From Alicycliphilus denitrificans_A (lineage in GTDB: Bacteria > Pseudomonadota > Gammaproteobacteria > Burkholderiales > Burkholderiaceae_C): 64,000 nucleotides of DNA. The translations under genes were made by a program, and so were the position numbers. The stretch lies in NCBI RefSeq assembly GCF_044792555.1, contig NZ_CP126238.1:1240001-1304000 (forward strand). Direction: 5' to 3'. The notes under the pieces were generated by a model. It was not told the origin of the DNA. It saw nothing but the letters and a program-made list of their open reading frames with translations, and did not search any database. The first letter of the stretch is position 1, and the number at the start of each line of letters is the position of its first letter. Of the stretch, positions 42,264 to 50,122 are shown in pieces.

Positions 42264-42330
42264 TTAAGTAAAAATAGGGCTGTAACGCCCGCCAATAAAG
42301 CGTCACAAGCTATTAATACAGGAGCTATTC
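42264..42330. repeat. Intergenic A+T-rich repeat, copy 8
   Basis: Between the converging ABC ATPase and lytic transglycosylase genes. Elements: AAGTAAAAATAGGGCTGTAACGCC, AATAAAGCGTCAC, AAGCTATTAATACAGGAGCTATT. The GGCTGTAACGC stretch is shared with copy 3, and AAAGCGT..AGCTATTAATA with copy 5. Likely acts as a terminator for both genes. Confidence 0.6.
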
Positions 42331-43624
42331 AAGGCTCCTGCAAGCGTCGCAGCAGTTCGTGCGTGGCATAGCCGTCGGCCGGCAGGCCCAGGCTTTGCTG
42401 GTAGCGGCGCACGCCGGCGCGCGTGGCCGGGCCGGCCACGCCATCGGGCGTGCCGGCGCCAAGCCCCCGGGCGTTGAGCAGCTCCTGCAGCGTCCTGGTC
42501 TCGCTGCGTGACAGTGCCGGCAGGTCGCGCGGCCAGGAGGCGACCAGGCCCGTGCCGCCCTCGATCTGGCGCGCCAGCAGGCCCACGGCCAGGGCGTAGT
42601 TCACCGAGTTGTTGTAGCGCAGCAGGGCGCGGAAATTCGGGCCGACCAGGACGGCCGGGCCGCGCGCACCCGCGGGCGTGAGGATGGAGGCGCCCGGCAG
42701 CTGCGGCAGGGCCTCGCCGTCGATGCCGCGCACGCCTTCGGCGGCCCAGGCCTCGCTGTCCTGGCGCACGCCCAGTTCGGCTCGCGCATAGTCGAAGCCC
42801 GGCGGCAGCCGCACCTCCACGCCCCAGGGCTGACCACTTTTCCAGCCCGAATGCGCCAGGAAGTTGGCCGTGGAGGCGGTCACGTCGGCCACGCTGCCCC
42901 AGATGTCGCGCCGGCCGTCGCCGTCGGCATCCACGGCATAGGCCAGGTACACCGAGGGCAGGAACTGCGTATGCCCCATGGCGCCGGCCCAAGAGCCCAC
43001 GAGCGCGTCGGCCGCGATCTCGCCCCGGTCCACGATGCGCAGGGCCGCCAGCAGCTCGCCGCGCGCCCAGTCGCGGCGCCGGCCGTCGTAGGCCAGCGTG
43101 GCCAGCGCATCGACGGCGGAGAAGCTGCCGAAGTTGCGGCCGTAGTTGCTCTCCATGCCCCAGATGGCCGTGATCACGCTGGCCGGCACGCCATGGCGCT
43201 GCTCGGCCGCCGCCAGCGCGGCGGCATGCAGGCGGCGCTGCGCACGCCCCTGGGCCACGCGCTGGGGTGAGACGGCGCTGTCCAGGTAGGCCCAGGGCGG
43301 GCGCGTGAATTCGGGCTGGGCGCGGTCCAGTTCCACCACCCGGGACTGCCACTGGGCGCGGGCCAGCGTGGCGTCCACGGTTTGCGCGCGGATGCCGGCC
43401 GCCAGCGCCTCCTGCGCAAAGGCCTGCAGCCACGTGTAAAAGCCGGCGATGGTGCTTGCCATGCCGCTCACGTCGGCGGTTGCGGGCATTGGCGTGGGTG
43501 GTGCCGTGGGTGGTGCGGGGGCCGTCGCGGCGGTAGTGGTGGCAGGCAATGCGGGGGCAGGGGCGCTGGCGCAGCCGGTAAGTACCGCAAGGCCCAGGGC
43601 GGCGGGAAGAAACAGGAAACGCAT
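42329..43624 (-). CDS. Lytic murein transglycosylase (MltB-like) with peptidoglycan-binding domain
   Basis: A 431-aa lipoprotein: signal VLTGC with Cys18, a Pro/Ala/Thr linker (20-50), a MltB-type SLT domain (about 60-345) and a C-terminal PG_binding_1 domain (about 365-428: LSRSETRTLQELLNARGLGAGTPDGVAGPATRAGVRRYQ). The catalytic Glu158 is in IWGMESNYGRNFG; AMGHTQFLPSVYL is typical of the family. It cleaves the glycan strands of peptidoglycan with formation of 1,6-anhydro ends. Start ATG 43622-43624; divergent from sbcB. Confidence 0.9.
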   Translation of the reverse strand: MRFLFLPAALGLAVLTGCASAPAPALPATTTAATAPAPPTAPPTPMPATADVSGMASTIAGFYTWLQAFAQEALAAGIRAQTVDATLARAQWQSRVVELDRAQPEFTRPPWAYLDSAVSPQRVAQGRAQRRLHAAALAAAEQRHGVPASVITAIWGMESNYGRNFGSFSAVDALATLAYDGRRRDWARGELLAALRIVDRGEIAADALVGSWAGAMGHTQFLPSVYLAYAVDADGDGRRDIWGSVADVTASTANFLAHSGWKSGQPWGVEVRLPPGFDYARAELGVRQDSEAWAAEGVRGIDGEALPQLPGASILTPAGARGPAVLVGPNFRALLRYNNSVNYALAVGLLARQIEGGTGLVASWPRDLPALSRSETRTLQELLNARGLGAGTPDGVAGPATRAGVRRYQQSLGLPADGYATHELLRRLQEP

Positions 43625-43696
43625 GACAGCGATTGTGCCGGCATGGGCCATGCATACTCGGGCCTCGCCAAGTTTCCGGCTGCAACCGACCTGCCC

Positions 43697-45133
43697 ATGC
43701 ACACCTTTCTCTGGCACGACTACGAAACCTTCGGCGCCGACACGCGCCGTGACCGCCCCGCGCAGTTTGCCGCCATACGCACCGATGCCGAACTCAATGA
43801 GATCGGCGCGCCGCTGATGATCTACTGCCGCCCGGCCAACGACTATCTGCCGAGTCCAGAGGCCTGCCTGATCACCGGCATCACGCCTCAGCTGTGCCTG
43901 GAAAAAGGCCTGCCCGAGCATGAGTTCGCGGCGCGCATCGAGGCCGAGCTGGCCCAGCCCGGCACCATCGGCGTGGGCTACAACACGATACGCTTCGACG
44001 ACGAGATTACGCGCTTCATGTTTTGGCGCAACCTGATGGACCCCTATGCACGCGAATGGCAGAACCAGTGCGGCCGCTGGGACTTGCTGGACGTCGTGCG
44101 CATGACCTATGCGCTGCGCCCGGATGGCATCGAATGGCCCGTGGTCGAAGGCAAGCCCAGCTTCAGGCTGGAGCATCTGACGCGCGCCAATGGCCTGGCG
44201 CACGATGCCGCGCACGATGCGCTGTCGGACGTGCGTGCGACGATTGCGCTGGCGCGGCTCATACGCCAGCACAATCCCAGGCTGTTCGACTTTGCGCTAT
44301 CCCTGCACAAGAAGGAGCGCGTGGCCACCGAGCTGCGCCTGCCGGCGACGGCGCAGACGGCGCGGCCCTTCCTGCATGTCTCGGGCATGTTCGGCACCGA
44401 GCGCGGCTGCCTGGCCGTGATGTGGCCGCTGGCCAGCCACCCCACGAACAGGAACGAGCTGCTGGCCTGGGACCTGGCGCAGGACCCGGCCGAGCTCGCC
44501 ACGCTTTCCGCCGACGAGATCCGCCAGCGCCTGTTCACGCGCCAGGCCGACCTGCCCGAGGGGGTGACGCGCCTGCCACTCAAGAGCGTGCACCTGAACA
44601 AGTCGCCGATGGTGGTGGGCAATGTGAACACGCTCACGCCCGCCATGGCCGGGCGCTGGAACATCGACCTGGAGCGGGCGGAGCAGCACGCCGAGGCCGC
44701 GCGCCGGCTGCCCGACATGAGTGCCATCTGGGCCCAGGTGTTCAAGAGGCAGCAGGAAGCGGCGCCCGACGTGGATCAGGACCTGTACGGCGGCTTCGTG
44801 GGCAACGAGGACCGCCGGCGCCTGAACCGCCTGCGCGGCCTGAATGCCGAGGAGCTTGCGCGTGAGCGCCCGGGGTTTGACGATGGTCGCCTGAGCGAGC
44901 TGTTCTGGCGCTACCGTGCGCGCAACTTCCCGCAGACCCTCTCGCCCGAGGAGCATGAGCGCTGGGAGGCGCACCGCATCGCCATGCTGGTGGAGGGCGA
45001 GGGCGGCGGCCTGACCTTCGACGCCCTGTTCGAGCGTCTGGACGCGCTGGGCGCCGAGGCCGACGACGAACGCACCGAGGCCATCCTGGGCGCGGTGTAC
45101 GACTATGCCGAAAGCATTGCCCCCGGCCTGTGA
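43697..45133 (+). CDS. sbcB: Exodeoxyribonuclease I
   Basis: A 478-aa DEDDh exonuclease that degrades single-stranded DNA 3' to 5'. WHDYETFG (6-13) carries the first two acidic residues; GYNTIRFDDEITRF holds the next motif; AHDAAHDALSDVRATIALA holds the last His/Asp. The SH3-like and C-terminal helical domains of ExoI follow (about 200-478). The frame is open upstream, but ATG 43697 matches the family N-terminus. It overlaps the following Sir2 gene by 29 bases. Confidence 0.94.
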   Translation: MHTFLWHDYETFGADTRRDRPAQFAAIRTDAELNEIGAPLMIYCRPANDYLPSPEACLITGITPQLCLEKGLPEHEFAARIEAELAQPGTIGVGYNTIRFDDEITRFMFWRNLMDPYAREWQNQCGRWDLLDVVRMTYALRPDGIEWPVVEGKPSFRLEHLTRANGLAHDAAHDALSDVRATIALARLIRQHNPRLFDFALSLHKKERVATELRLPATAQTARPFLHVSGMFGTERGCLAVMWPLASHPTNRNELLAWDLAQDPAELATLSADEIRQRLFTRQADLPEGVTRLPLKSVHLNKSPMVVGNVNTLTPAMAGRWNIDLERAEQHAEAARRLPDMSAIWAQVFKRQQEAAPDVDQDLYGGFVGNEDRRRLNRLRGLNAEELARERPGFDDGRLSELFWRYRARNFPQTLSPEEHERWEAHRIAMLVEGEGGGLTFDALFERLDALGAEADDERTEAILGAVYDYAESIAPGL

Positions 45134-45959
45134 CCTAGGGCTTGCCATCGAGCCGCTGCGGGGCTGGCTGCGCCGGCACCCGCGCCTGTTCGTGATCACC
45201 GGCGCGGGCTGCAGCACCGCGGTTGGCATTCCCGACTACCGCGACGAAAACGGTGACTGGAAGCGCCCGCAGCCCGTGACCTACCAGGCCTTCATGGGCG
45301 ATGCGGCCACGCGCCGGCGCTACTGGGCGCGCAGCCTGCTCGGTTGGCCAGTGATGGCGCGTGCACGCCCTGGCACTGCGCACAGGGCGCTGGCACAGCT
45401 CGAGCACGCGGGCCGCATCGAGCTGCTGCTGACCCAGAACGTGGATGGCCTGCATCACGCCGCCGGCAGCCGGCGCACGCTCGACCTGCATGGGCGCGTG
45501 GATACGGTGCGCTGCATGCACTGCGAGGCACGTAGTCCGCGCGCCATCCTGCAGGCCGAGCTGCTGCGGCGCAACCCGGGTTGGGCGCAGCTGCAGGCCG
45601 CGCCCGCGCCCGATGGCGATGCCGACCTGCAGGGGCGCGACTTGTCCGGCTTCGACGTGCCATCCTGTACGCACTGCGGCGGCGGGCCGCTGAAGCCGGA
45701 TGTGGTGTTCTTTGGCGAAAACGTACCGCGCGAGCGTGTGGCTGCGGCACATGCCGCGCTGGCGCGGTCCGACGCCGTGCTCGTCGCCGGCTCCTCGCTC
45801 ATGGTGTATTCGGGCTATCGCTTCGTGCAGGCAGCCGTGCGGCAGGGCCTGCCCGTGGCGGCCATCAACCAGGGCCGCACGCGAGCCGATGAACTGTTGG
45901 CGCTGAAGCTGGCGATGGATGTCGACCAGGCGCTGCAGGCCGTGATCGATGCCTTGTAG
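45105..45959 (+). CDS. Sir2-family NAD-dependent protein deacylase (SIRT4-like class II)
   Basis: A 284-aa sirtuin. FVITGAGCSTAVGIPDYRDENG (29-50) is the NAD motif; TQNVDGLHH (110-118) and LHG with catalytic His129 are present; the zinc site is Cys137-x2-Cys140 and Cys188-x2-Cys191. The insertion between the zinc pairs (about 145-185) and the class II-like GIPDYRDENGDWKR favour a SIRT4-type enzyme; targets unknown. Starts at 45105 within the end of sbcB, so translation is coupled. Confidence 0.9.
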   Translation: MPKALPPACDLGLAIEPLRGWLRRHPRLFVITGAGCSTAVGIPDYRDENGDWKRPQPVTYQAFMGDAATRRRYWARSLLGWPVMARARPGTAHRALAQLEHAGRIELLLTQNVDGLHHAAGSRRTLDLHGRVDTVRCMHCEARSPRAILQAELLRRNPGWAQLQAAPAPDGDADLQGRDLSGFDVPSCTHCGGGPLKPDVVFFGENVPRERVAAAHAALARSDAVLVAGSSLMVYSGYRFVQAAVRQGLPVAAINQGRTRADELLALKLAMDVDQALQAVIDAL

Positions 45960-45965
45960 GGCCTG

Positions 45966-48239
45966 TCAAAAATCCGCCACCAGCGACACGCGCGCATTGC
46001 GCCCGGGCTGGGAATAAGCGTCTATGGTGGCAGAACCTGCTGGCTGGCTATAGACATCGGGCCACATCCAGTACTTGCGGTTGGTGAGGTTGTTCAATGC
46101 CAGGTTCAGCCGCACCGCCTTGCTGATGCGCCACTGCGCACCCAGGTCCAGCGTGGTGGCAGAGGGCGTGGCAAATTGAGTGGTGCCGGCCTTGTTGTTG
46201 CCGATCGATACCAGGTCGATGTCCTTGTCCTTCTTGGCCGCGTAATGGCGCAGGTCGGCATACACGCTCCAGGGCGCGGTGTCGTAGCGCAGGCCCAGCG
46301 CAATCTGCATGGGCGTGATGGAGTTCAGCGGCCGGTCCGCCGTCCTGTCGGTGCCGCGTGTCTGGCCGTAGGCGAAGGTGTTGTGCAGGCGCCCCGGGCC
46401 TATGCTGCCCCAGTCATAGCCGCCCTTGAGCTCAAAGCCGTGAATGCGCGCACGTGCGATGTTCACGGCCTGGAAGGTTTGTTGCGTCGCTGTTTTGTTG
46501 ATCAACCGGGCGTCTTCGATGAGGTTGGAATAGCGGTTGGCAAAACCCACCAGATCCACGCTCAGGCGATCGAAGCGGCCGCGTACACCTAGCTCCACGC
46601 CGCGGCTGCGCTCGGGCTTGAGGTCGGGGTTGGCGACGATGATGTTGTTCACACCCAGCGCAACGGCCTCAAAACGGTCGTTCACCTGGCCCGCGTCGGG
46701 CGCACGGTAGCCGGTTGCGTACTGGCCAAAGACACTCCACGCAGGTGTGGCGCGGTACAGCACGCCGAGCTTGGGCAGCGCGGCCGTGCCCGACAGCGAT
46801 TTGCCGGGTTGCGGCGCCGGCGGGTGGTAAAGATTCTGGCTGGTCACGTCGATGGCGAAGTGATCGATGCGCAGCCCCGGGGTGATGGTCCAGTCCCCGT
46901 GCACGCTTTCGTCCTGCACATACAGGCCGGAGCTGGTCTGGCGCGTATCGGGAAAGCGCTTGAGCGGGAAGCTTTCCGGCGGCAGCGGCGCCTTGCCGTC
47001 GTACAGGTTGGTGATCGTGCTGCGCGCATGGTCAAAGCCGTAGACGATGCGGTGCGACCATTCGCCATGGCGCAGTATCTTGTCGGCCTGCAGGCCGAGC
47101 TGCCAGGTGCGCTCGTCATAGCGGTTATCGCGCACGCGATGCACGCCACTGCGCAGAAAGCTGTTGCCGATGCGCCGCGAACTGGCGTCCTGCACTGCCA
47201 CTACCGTGCGCAGGTGGTCGGCCCAATCGGTGTTGAGGCCAAAGCGCGCGTCCCAGGTCAGGCGGTCGCGCTGTATCTGGGTGTGGGCATTCTCATCGAG
47301 CACATCGGCGGGCCTGGGTGGAGTTCCCGGCGCGCGACTGGACAGCAGATCGATATCGGATTTTTTCTGCGTGTGCTCGAACGTGAAGATATGGCGCTGC
47401 GTGCTGCTGGGGCGCAGCACCACCTTGCCCAGGATCGAGCCGTCGCGGAGGTCGGTTGGGTCGGGGCGGGTGCGGTTGCTGTTCGGTGCGTCGTTGCTGC
47501 CCATGTTGTCCAGTGCGTCGGAATGGCGCCCGGTGGCCGTCAGCATCCACTGCAGGCTGTCGCTGGCCTTGGCCGCAATGGTGCCGGCGGCGAAGTAGCC
47601 ATGGTCGTCCTCGCTCCAGCCCGCGGCCACGCGCCCGCCCAAGGTCTTGGGCGCCCCACCTTCGGCTGTCTTGAGGAAGTCCATCGGGTCGTGGGTGACG
47701 AAGTTCACCACCCCCGCCATGCCGTCGCCGCCGTACTGGGCCGAGGCCGGGCCGCGGATCACGTCGATGCGTTTAAACAGTTCCAGCGACAGGTATTCAC
47801 GGTCGAACATGGCCGAGCGCGACACATAGCTGCGCGGCATGCGGATGCCGTCCACCGTCATCAGCACGCGGTTGCCGCCCAGCCCGCGGATGTTGATGCC
47901 CATGTTGCCGTCGCGCGCAAACGCTGCCGATCCGGCGCCGACGGCCAGGCGCGCCGGGGAACTACGCACCGCAGTGTTGGGCAGATCCTGCAGCGCCTGG
48001 CGCAGCGTATGGACCTGCTGGTCGCTCAGGCTCTGGCCCTCGATGACGTCGGCGCTCAGCGGCAGGTCGTCGGCCAGCAGGTTGTTCTGGCTGGAGCCAC
48101 TTACCACCACCGTCGGCAAAGTGACGTGTGCCTGTGGCCCGGGTTGTGCCTGCGCCGCCCCATGCATGGTCAGGCATGCCAATGACACAAGGATGGGCAG
48201 GATGCGCAAGCTGGGATGCTCAGGGGCGTGGATGCTCAT
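45966..48239 (-). CDS. TonB-dependent receptor, haem/haemoglobin-receptor-like
   Basis: A 757-aa outer-membrane receptor. Signal peptide (about 1-31, ending AQA), a TonB-box-like LPTVVVSGS, a plug (about 45-190, with GINIRGLGGNRVLMTVDGIRMP and RGPASAQYGGDGMAGVVNF) and a 22-strand barrel ending in F. GYRAPDAGQ and ANPDLKPERS correspond to the FRAP and NPNL boxes of haem receptors, but no His lies between them, which is unlike classical haem receptors, so the substrate is uncertain. It begins 25 bases after ccmI on the same strand, so it may be the last gene of the ccm operon. Confidence 0.85.
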   Translation of the reverse strand: MSIHAPEHPSLRILPILVSLACLTMHGAAQAQPGPQAHVTLPTVVVSGSSQNNLLADDLPLSADVIEGQSLSDQQVHTLRQALQDLPNTAVRSSPARLAVGAGSAAFARDGNMGINIRGLGGNRVLMTVDGIRMPRSYVSRSAMFDREYLSLELFKRIDVIRGPASAQYGGDGMAGVVNFVTHDPMDFLKTAEGGAPKTLGGRVAAGWSEDDHGYFAAGTIAAKASDSLQWMLTATGRHSDALDNMGSNDAPNSNRTRPDPTDLRDGSILGKVVLRPSSTQRHIFTFEHTQKKSDIDLLSSRAPGTPPRPADVLDENAHTQIQRDRLTWDARFGLNTDWADHLRTVVAVQDASSRRIGNSFLRSGVHRVRDNRYDERTWQLGLQADKILRHGEWSHRIVYGFDHARSTITNLYDGKAPLPPESFPLKRFPDTRQTSSGLYVQDESVHGDWTITPGLRIDHFAIDVTSQNLYHPPAPQPGKSLSGTAALPKLGVLYRATPAWSVFGQYATGYRAPDAGQVNDRFEAVALGVNNIIVANPDLKPERSRGVELGVRGRFDRLSVDLVGFANRYSNLIEDARLINKTATQQTFQAVNIARARIHGFELKGGYDWGSIGPGRLHNTFAYGQTRGTDRTADRPLNSITPMQIALGLRYDTAPWSVYADLRHYAAKKDKDIDLVSIGNNKAGTTQFATPSATTLDLGAQWRISKAVRLNLALNNLTNRKYWMWPDVYSQPAGSATIDAYSQPGRNARVSLVADF

Positions 48240-48264
48240 AGGGCTCTGGATGGGGGCGATGTGG

Positions 48265-49125
48265 TCAGGGGCGGGGCTTCTGCTCTTTGGCCAGCGCACT
48301 CTGGGCGCGTGCGTCGTCCAGATTTTCCTGGGTCATCTTGGCGTCTTCCGAGCCGGGTTCGAGCAGGGACAGAAGCTTTTCCCACTCTTTGACGGCGCCG
48401 TCAAAGTTGCCGCGCTGGTAGGCGACGACGCCCGACATCATCAGTGCGCTGGGGTGCTCCGGGTCGATGGCCAGCGCCTGGCGGACCAGTTCCTCGGGGC
48501 GGCCATCCATGCGGTGCTGGGCCTTCATGGCCAGCAGTTCGGCATAGTCCACCAGCAGGTCGGGATGGGTACGGATGGCGTCGGTGGCCTTCTCATAGGC
48601 CTGCTCGGCCTCGTCCAGGCGCCCCATGACCTTGTACGAGCGCGCCAGCATGGCCCAGCCCTGGGGGTTGTCGGGCGCAGCCTTGAGCTTGGCCTCGAGC
48701 GACTCGACCATTTGCGTGATCTGCAGCCTGGCGGCCTCTTGCGTTGCCCCTGGGTTGAGCGCAGCAGGATCGCCCAACCAGCGATAGGTGCCCACCGAGA
48801 GCAGGGGCAGCATCAGCGCAATCACGCCGGCGGTGCGGCGCGCGGTCCAGAACCCCGGCGCAGACGCGATGGCAGGCATGTCGGGGGCGGCGGTGTCGTC
48901 GAGCAGGCGCAGTTGCAGTTCGTCGCGCGTGGCCTCGTAGTCTGCGGGGCTGATGGCGCCGCTCGCCAGGTCGCGCTCGAGCGTGGCCAGTTGATCCTTG
49001 TAGATGGACGCGTTCAGGCGTTCGCTGGAAACACCCTCCTGGGTCTTGGGGTGCAACAACGGGCGCACCAGCGCCGCAATGATCAGCAGAGTCAGGGCCG
49101 AGATGATGGCTATGAAAATGCTCAT
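48265..49125 (-). CDS. ccmI: Cytochrome c maturation protein CcmI (CycH-like)
   Basis: A 286-aa protein with two membrane segments in the N-terminal part (about 4-22 and 98-117) and a TPR-containing periplasmic domain (about 150-270: WAMLARSYKVMGRLDEAEQAYEKA). It is thought to hold apocytochrome c for haem ligation. RPLLHP and LASGAISPADYEATRDELQLRLLDD are typical of the family. Overlaps the end of ccmH by 4 bases. Confidence 0.92.
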   Translation of the reverse strand: MSIFIAIISALTLLIIAALVRPLLHPKTQEGVSSERLNASIYKDQLATLERDLASGAISPADYEATRDELQLRLLDDTAAPDMPAIASAPGFWTARRTAGVIALMLPLLSVGTYRWLGDPAALNPGATQEAARLQITQMVESLEAKLKAAPDNPQGWAMLARSYKVMGRLDEAEQAYEKATDAIRTHPDLLVDYAELLAMKAQHRMDGRPEELVRQALAIDPEHPSALMMSGVVAYQRGNFDGAVKEWEKLLSLLEPGSEDAKMTQENLDDARAQSALAKEQKPRP

Positions 49126-49601
49126 GAAAGGTTTTCCGGATCCTGAAGAAGAGACTGCGCCTTGGCGCGCCCGGCCTCATCCAGCGTTTGTGCCTCGGCG
49201 GCGCCGCGCTGGCTGCTGCGCACCATGCGCACCAGGATGAAAACCGCACCGGCCAGCAGCACGAAGGGACCAAACCAGAGCAGCCAGGTCACGGGGTTGA
49301 CGGGCGGACGGTAGCGCACGAAGTCGCCGTAGCGGTTGACCATGAAGTCCATGATCTCGGCGTCACTCTTGCCGGCCTTGATGAGACCGCGGATTTCGCG
49401 CTTGAGGTCCAGCGCCAGGTCGGCGCGGGAGCCGGCGAGCGATTCGTTTTGGCAGACCAGGCAGCGCAGTTCCTCGGAAATGGCAATCATGCGCTTTTCC
49501 ACCACTGGGTCTTCGGCCAGGGGCTGTGCTTCGTTGGCATGCACGCAGAGGGCGGCAAGGGCGCATTGCAGCGCCAGCAGAATGGCGAGCCAGAGTCTCA
49601 T
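49122..49601 (-). CDS. ccmH: Cytochrome c maturation protein CcmH
   Basis: A 159-aa thiol-disulphide protein. Signal peptide (1-23), then the LRCLVCQNESL motif with redox-active Cys47 and Cys50, which reduces apocytochrome cysteines, and a C-terminal membrane helix (about 105-126). It lacks the TPR half found in E. coli CcmH; that function lies in the separate CcmI. Overlaps both neighbours by 4 bases. Confidence 0.94.
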   Translation of the reverse strand: MRLWLAILLALQCALAALCVHANEAQPLAEDPVVEKRMIAISEELRCLVCQNESLAGSRADLALDLKREIRGLIKAGKSDAEIMDFMVNRYGDFVRYRPPVNPVTWLLWFGPFVLLAGAVFILVRMVRSSQRGAAEAQTLDEAGRAKAQSLLQDPENLS

Positions 49602-50122
49602 TTCTGCAGTTCCCGGATCAGGGGCAGGATTTGTTTTTCCAGGGCTTCCTCGGTCACCGGGCCAATCTGCTTGAAGCGGATCTTGCCGGCCTGGTCGATC
49701 AGGAAGGTCTCGGGCACGCCATAGACGCCGAAGTCGATGCCGATGCGCCCGTCCTGGTCGATGACCGTGAAGTCGTAGGGATCACCCTTGCGCTGCAGCC
49801 ACTTGATGCTGTCAGCGGGCTTGTCCTTGTAGGCCAGGCCGATGAGGGGAATGTTCTTGCGCTTGGCGTATTCAATCAGCACCGGATGCTCTTGCAGGCA
49901 GGCCGTGCACCAGGAGGCCCAGACGTTGAGCAGCCAGACCTTGCCGCGCATGTCCTTGGCTGCAAACGACTGGTCCGGGGAGGCCAGGATGGGCGCGGAG
50001 AACTGTGGCGCGTCCTTGCCGATCAGGGGCGAGGGCACGACGCGCGGATCACGCGTCAGGCCTATGGCCAGAAACACTGCCAGTACCAGAAACAAGCCCA
50101 GGGGAATGAGTGCCTTCTTCAC
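49598..50122 (-). CDS. ccmG: Thioredoxin-like CcmG/DsbE
   Basis: A 174-aa membrane-tethered thioredoxin. Membrane anchor at about 4-22; the redox motif is NVWASWCTACLQEHP with Cys72 and Cys75 (WCTAC; WCPxC is usual in DsbE); GVYGVPETFLIDQAGKIRFKQIGPV has the cis-Pro region. Supplies reductant in System I cytochrome c maturation. Overlaps ccmF by 4 bases. Confidence 0.94.
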   Translation of the reverse strand: MKKALIPLGLFLVLAVFLAIGLTRDPRVVPSPLIGKDAPQFSAPILASPDQSFAAKDMRGKVWLLNVWASWCTACLQEHPVLIEYAKRKNIPLIGLAYKDKPADSIKWLQRKGDPYDFTVIDQDGRIGIDFGVYGVPETFLIDQAGKIRFKQIGPVTEEALEKQILPLIRELQK

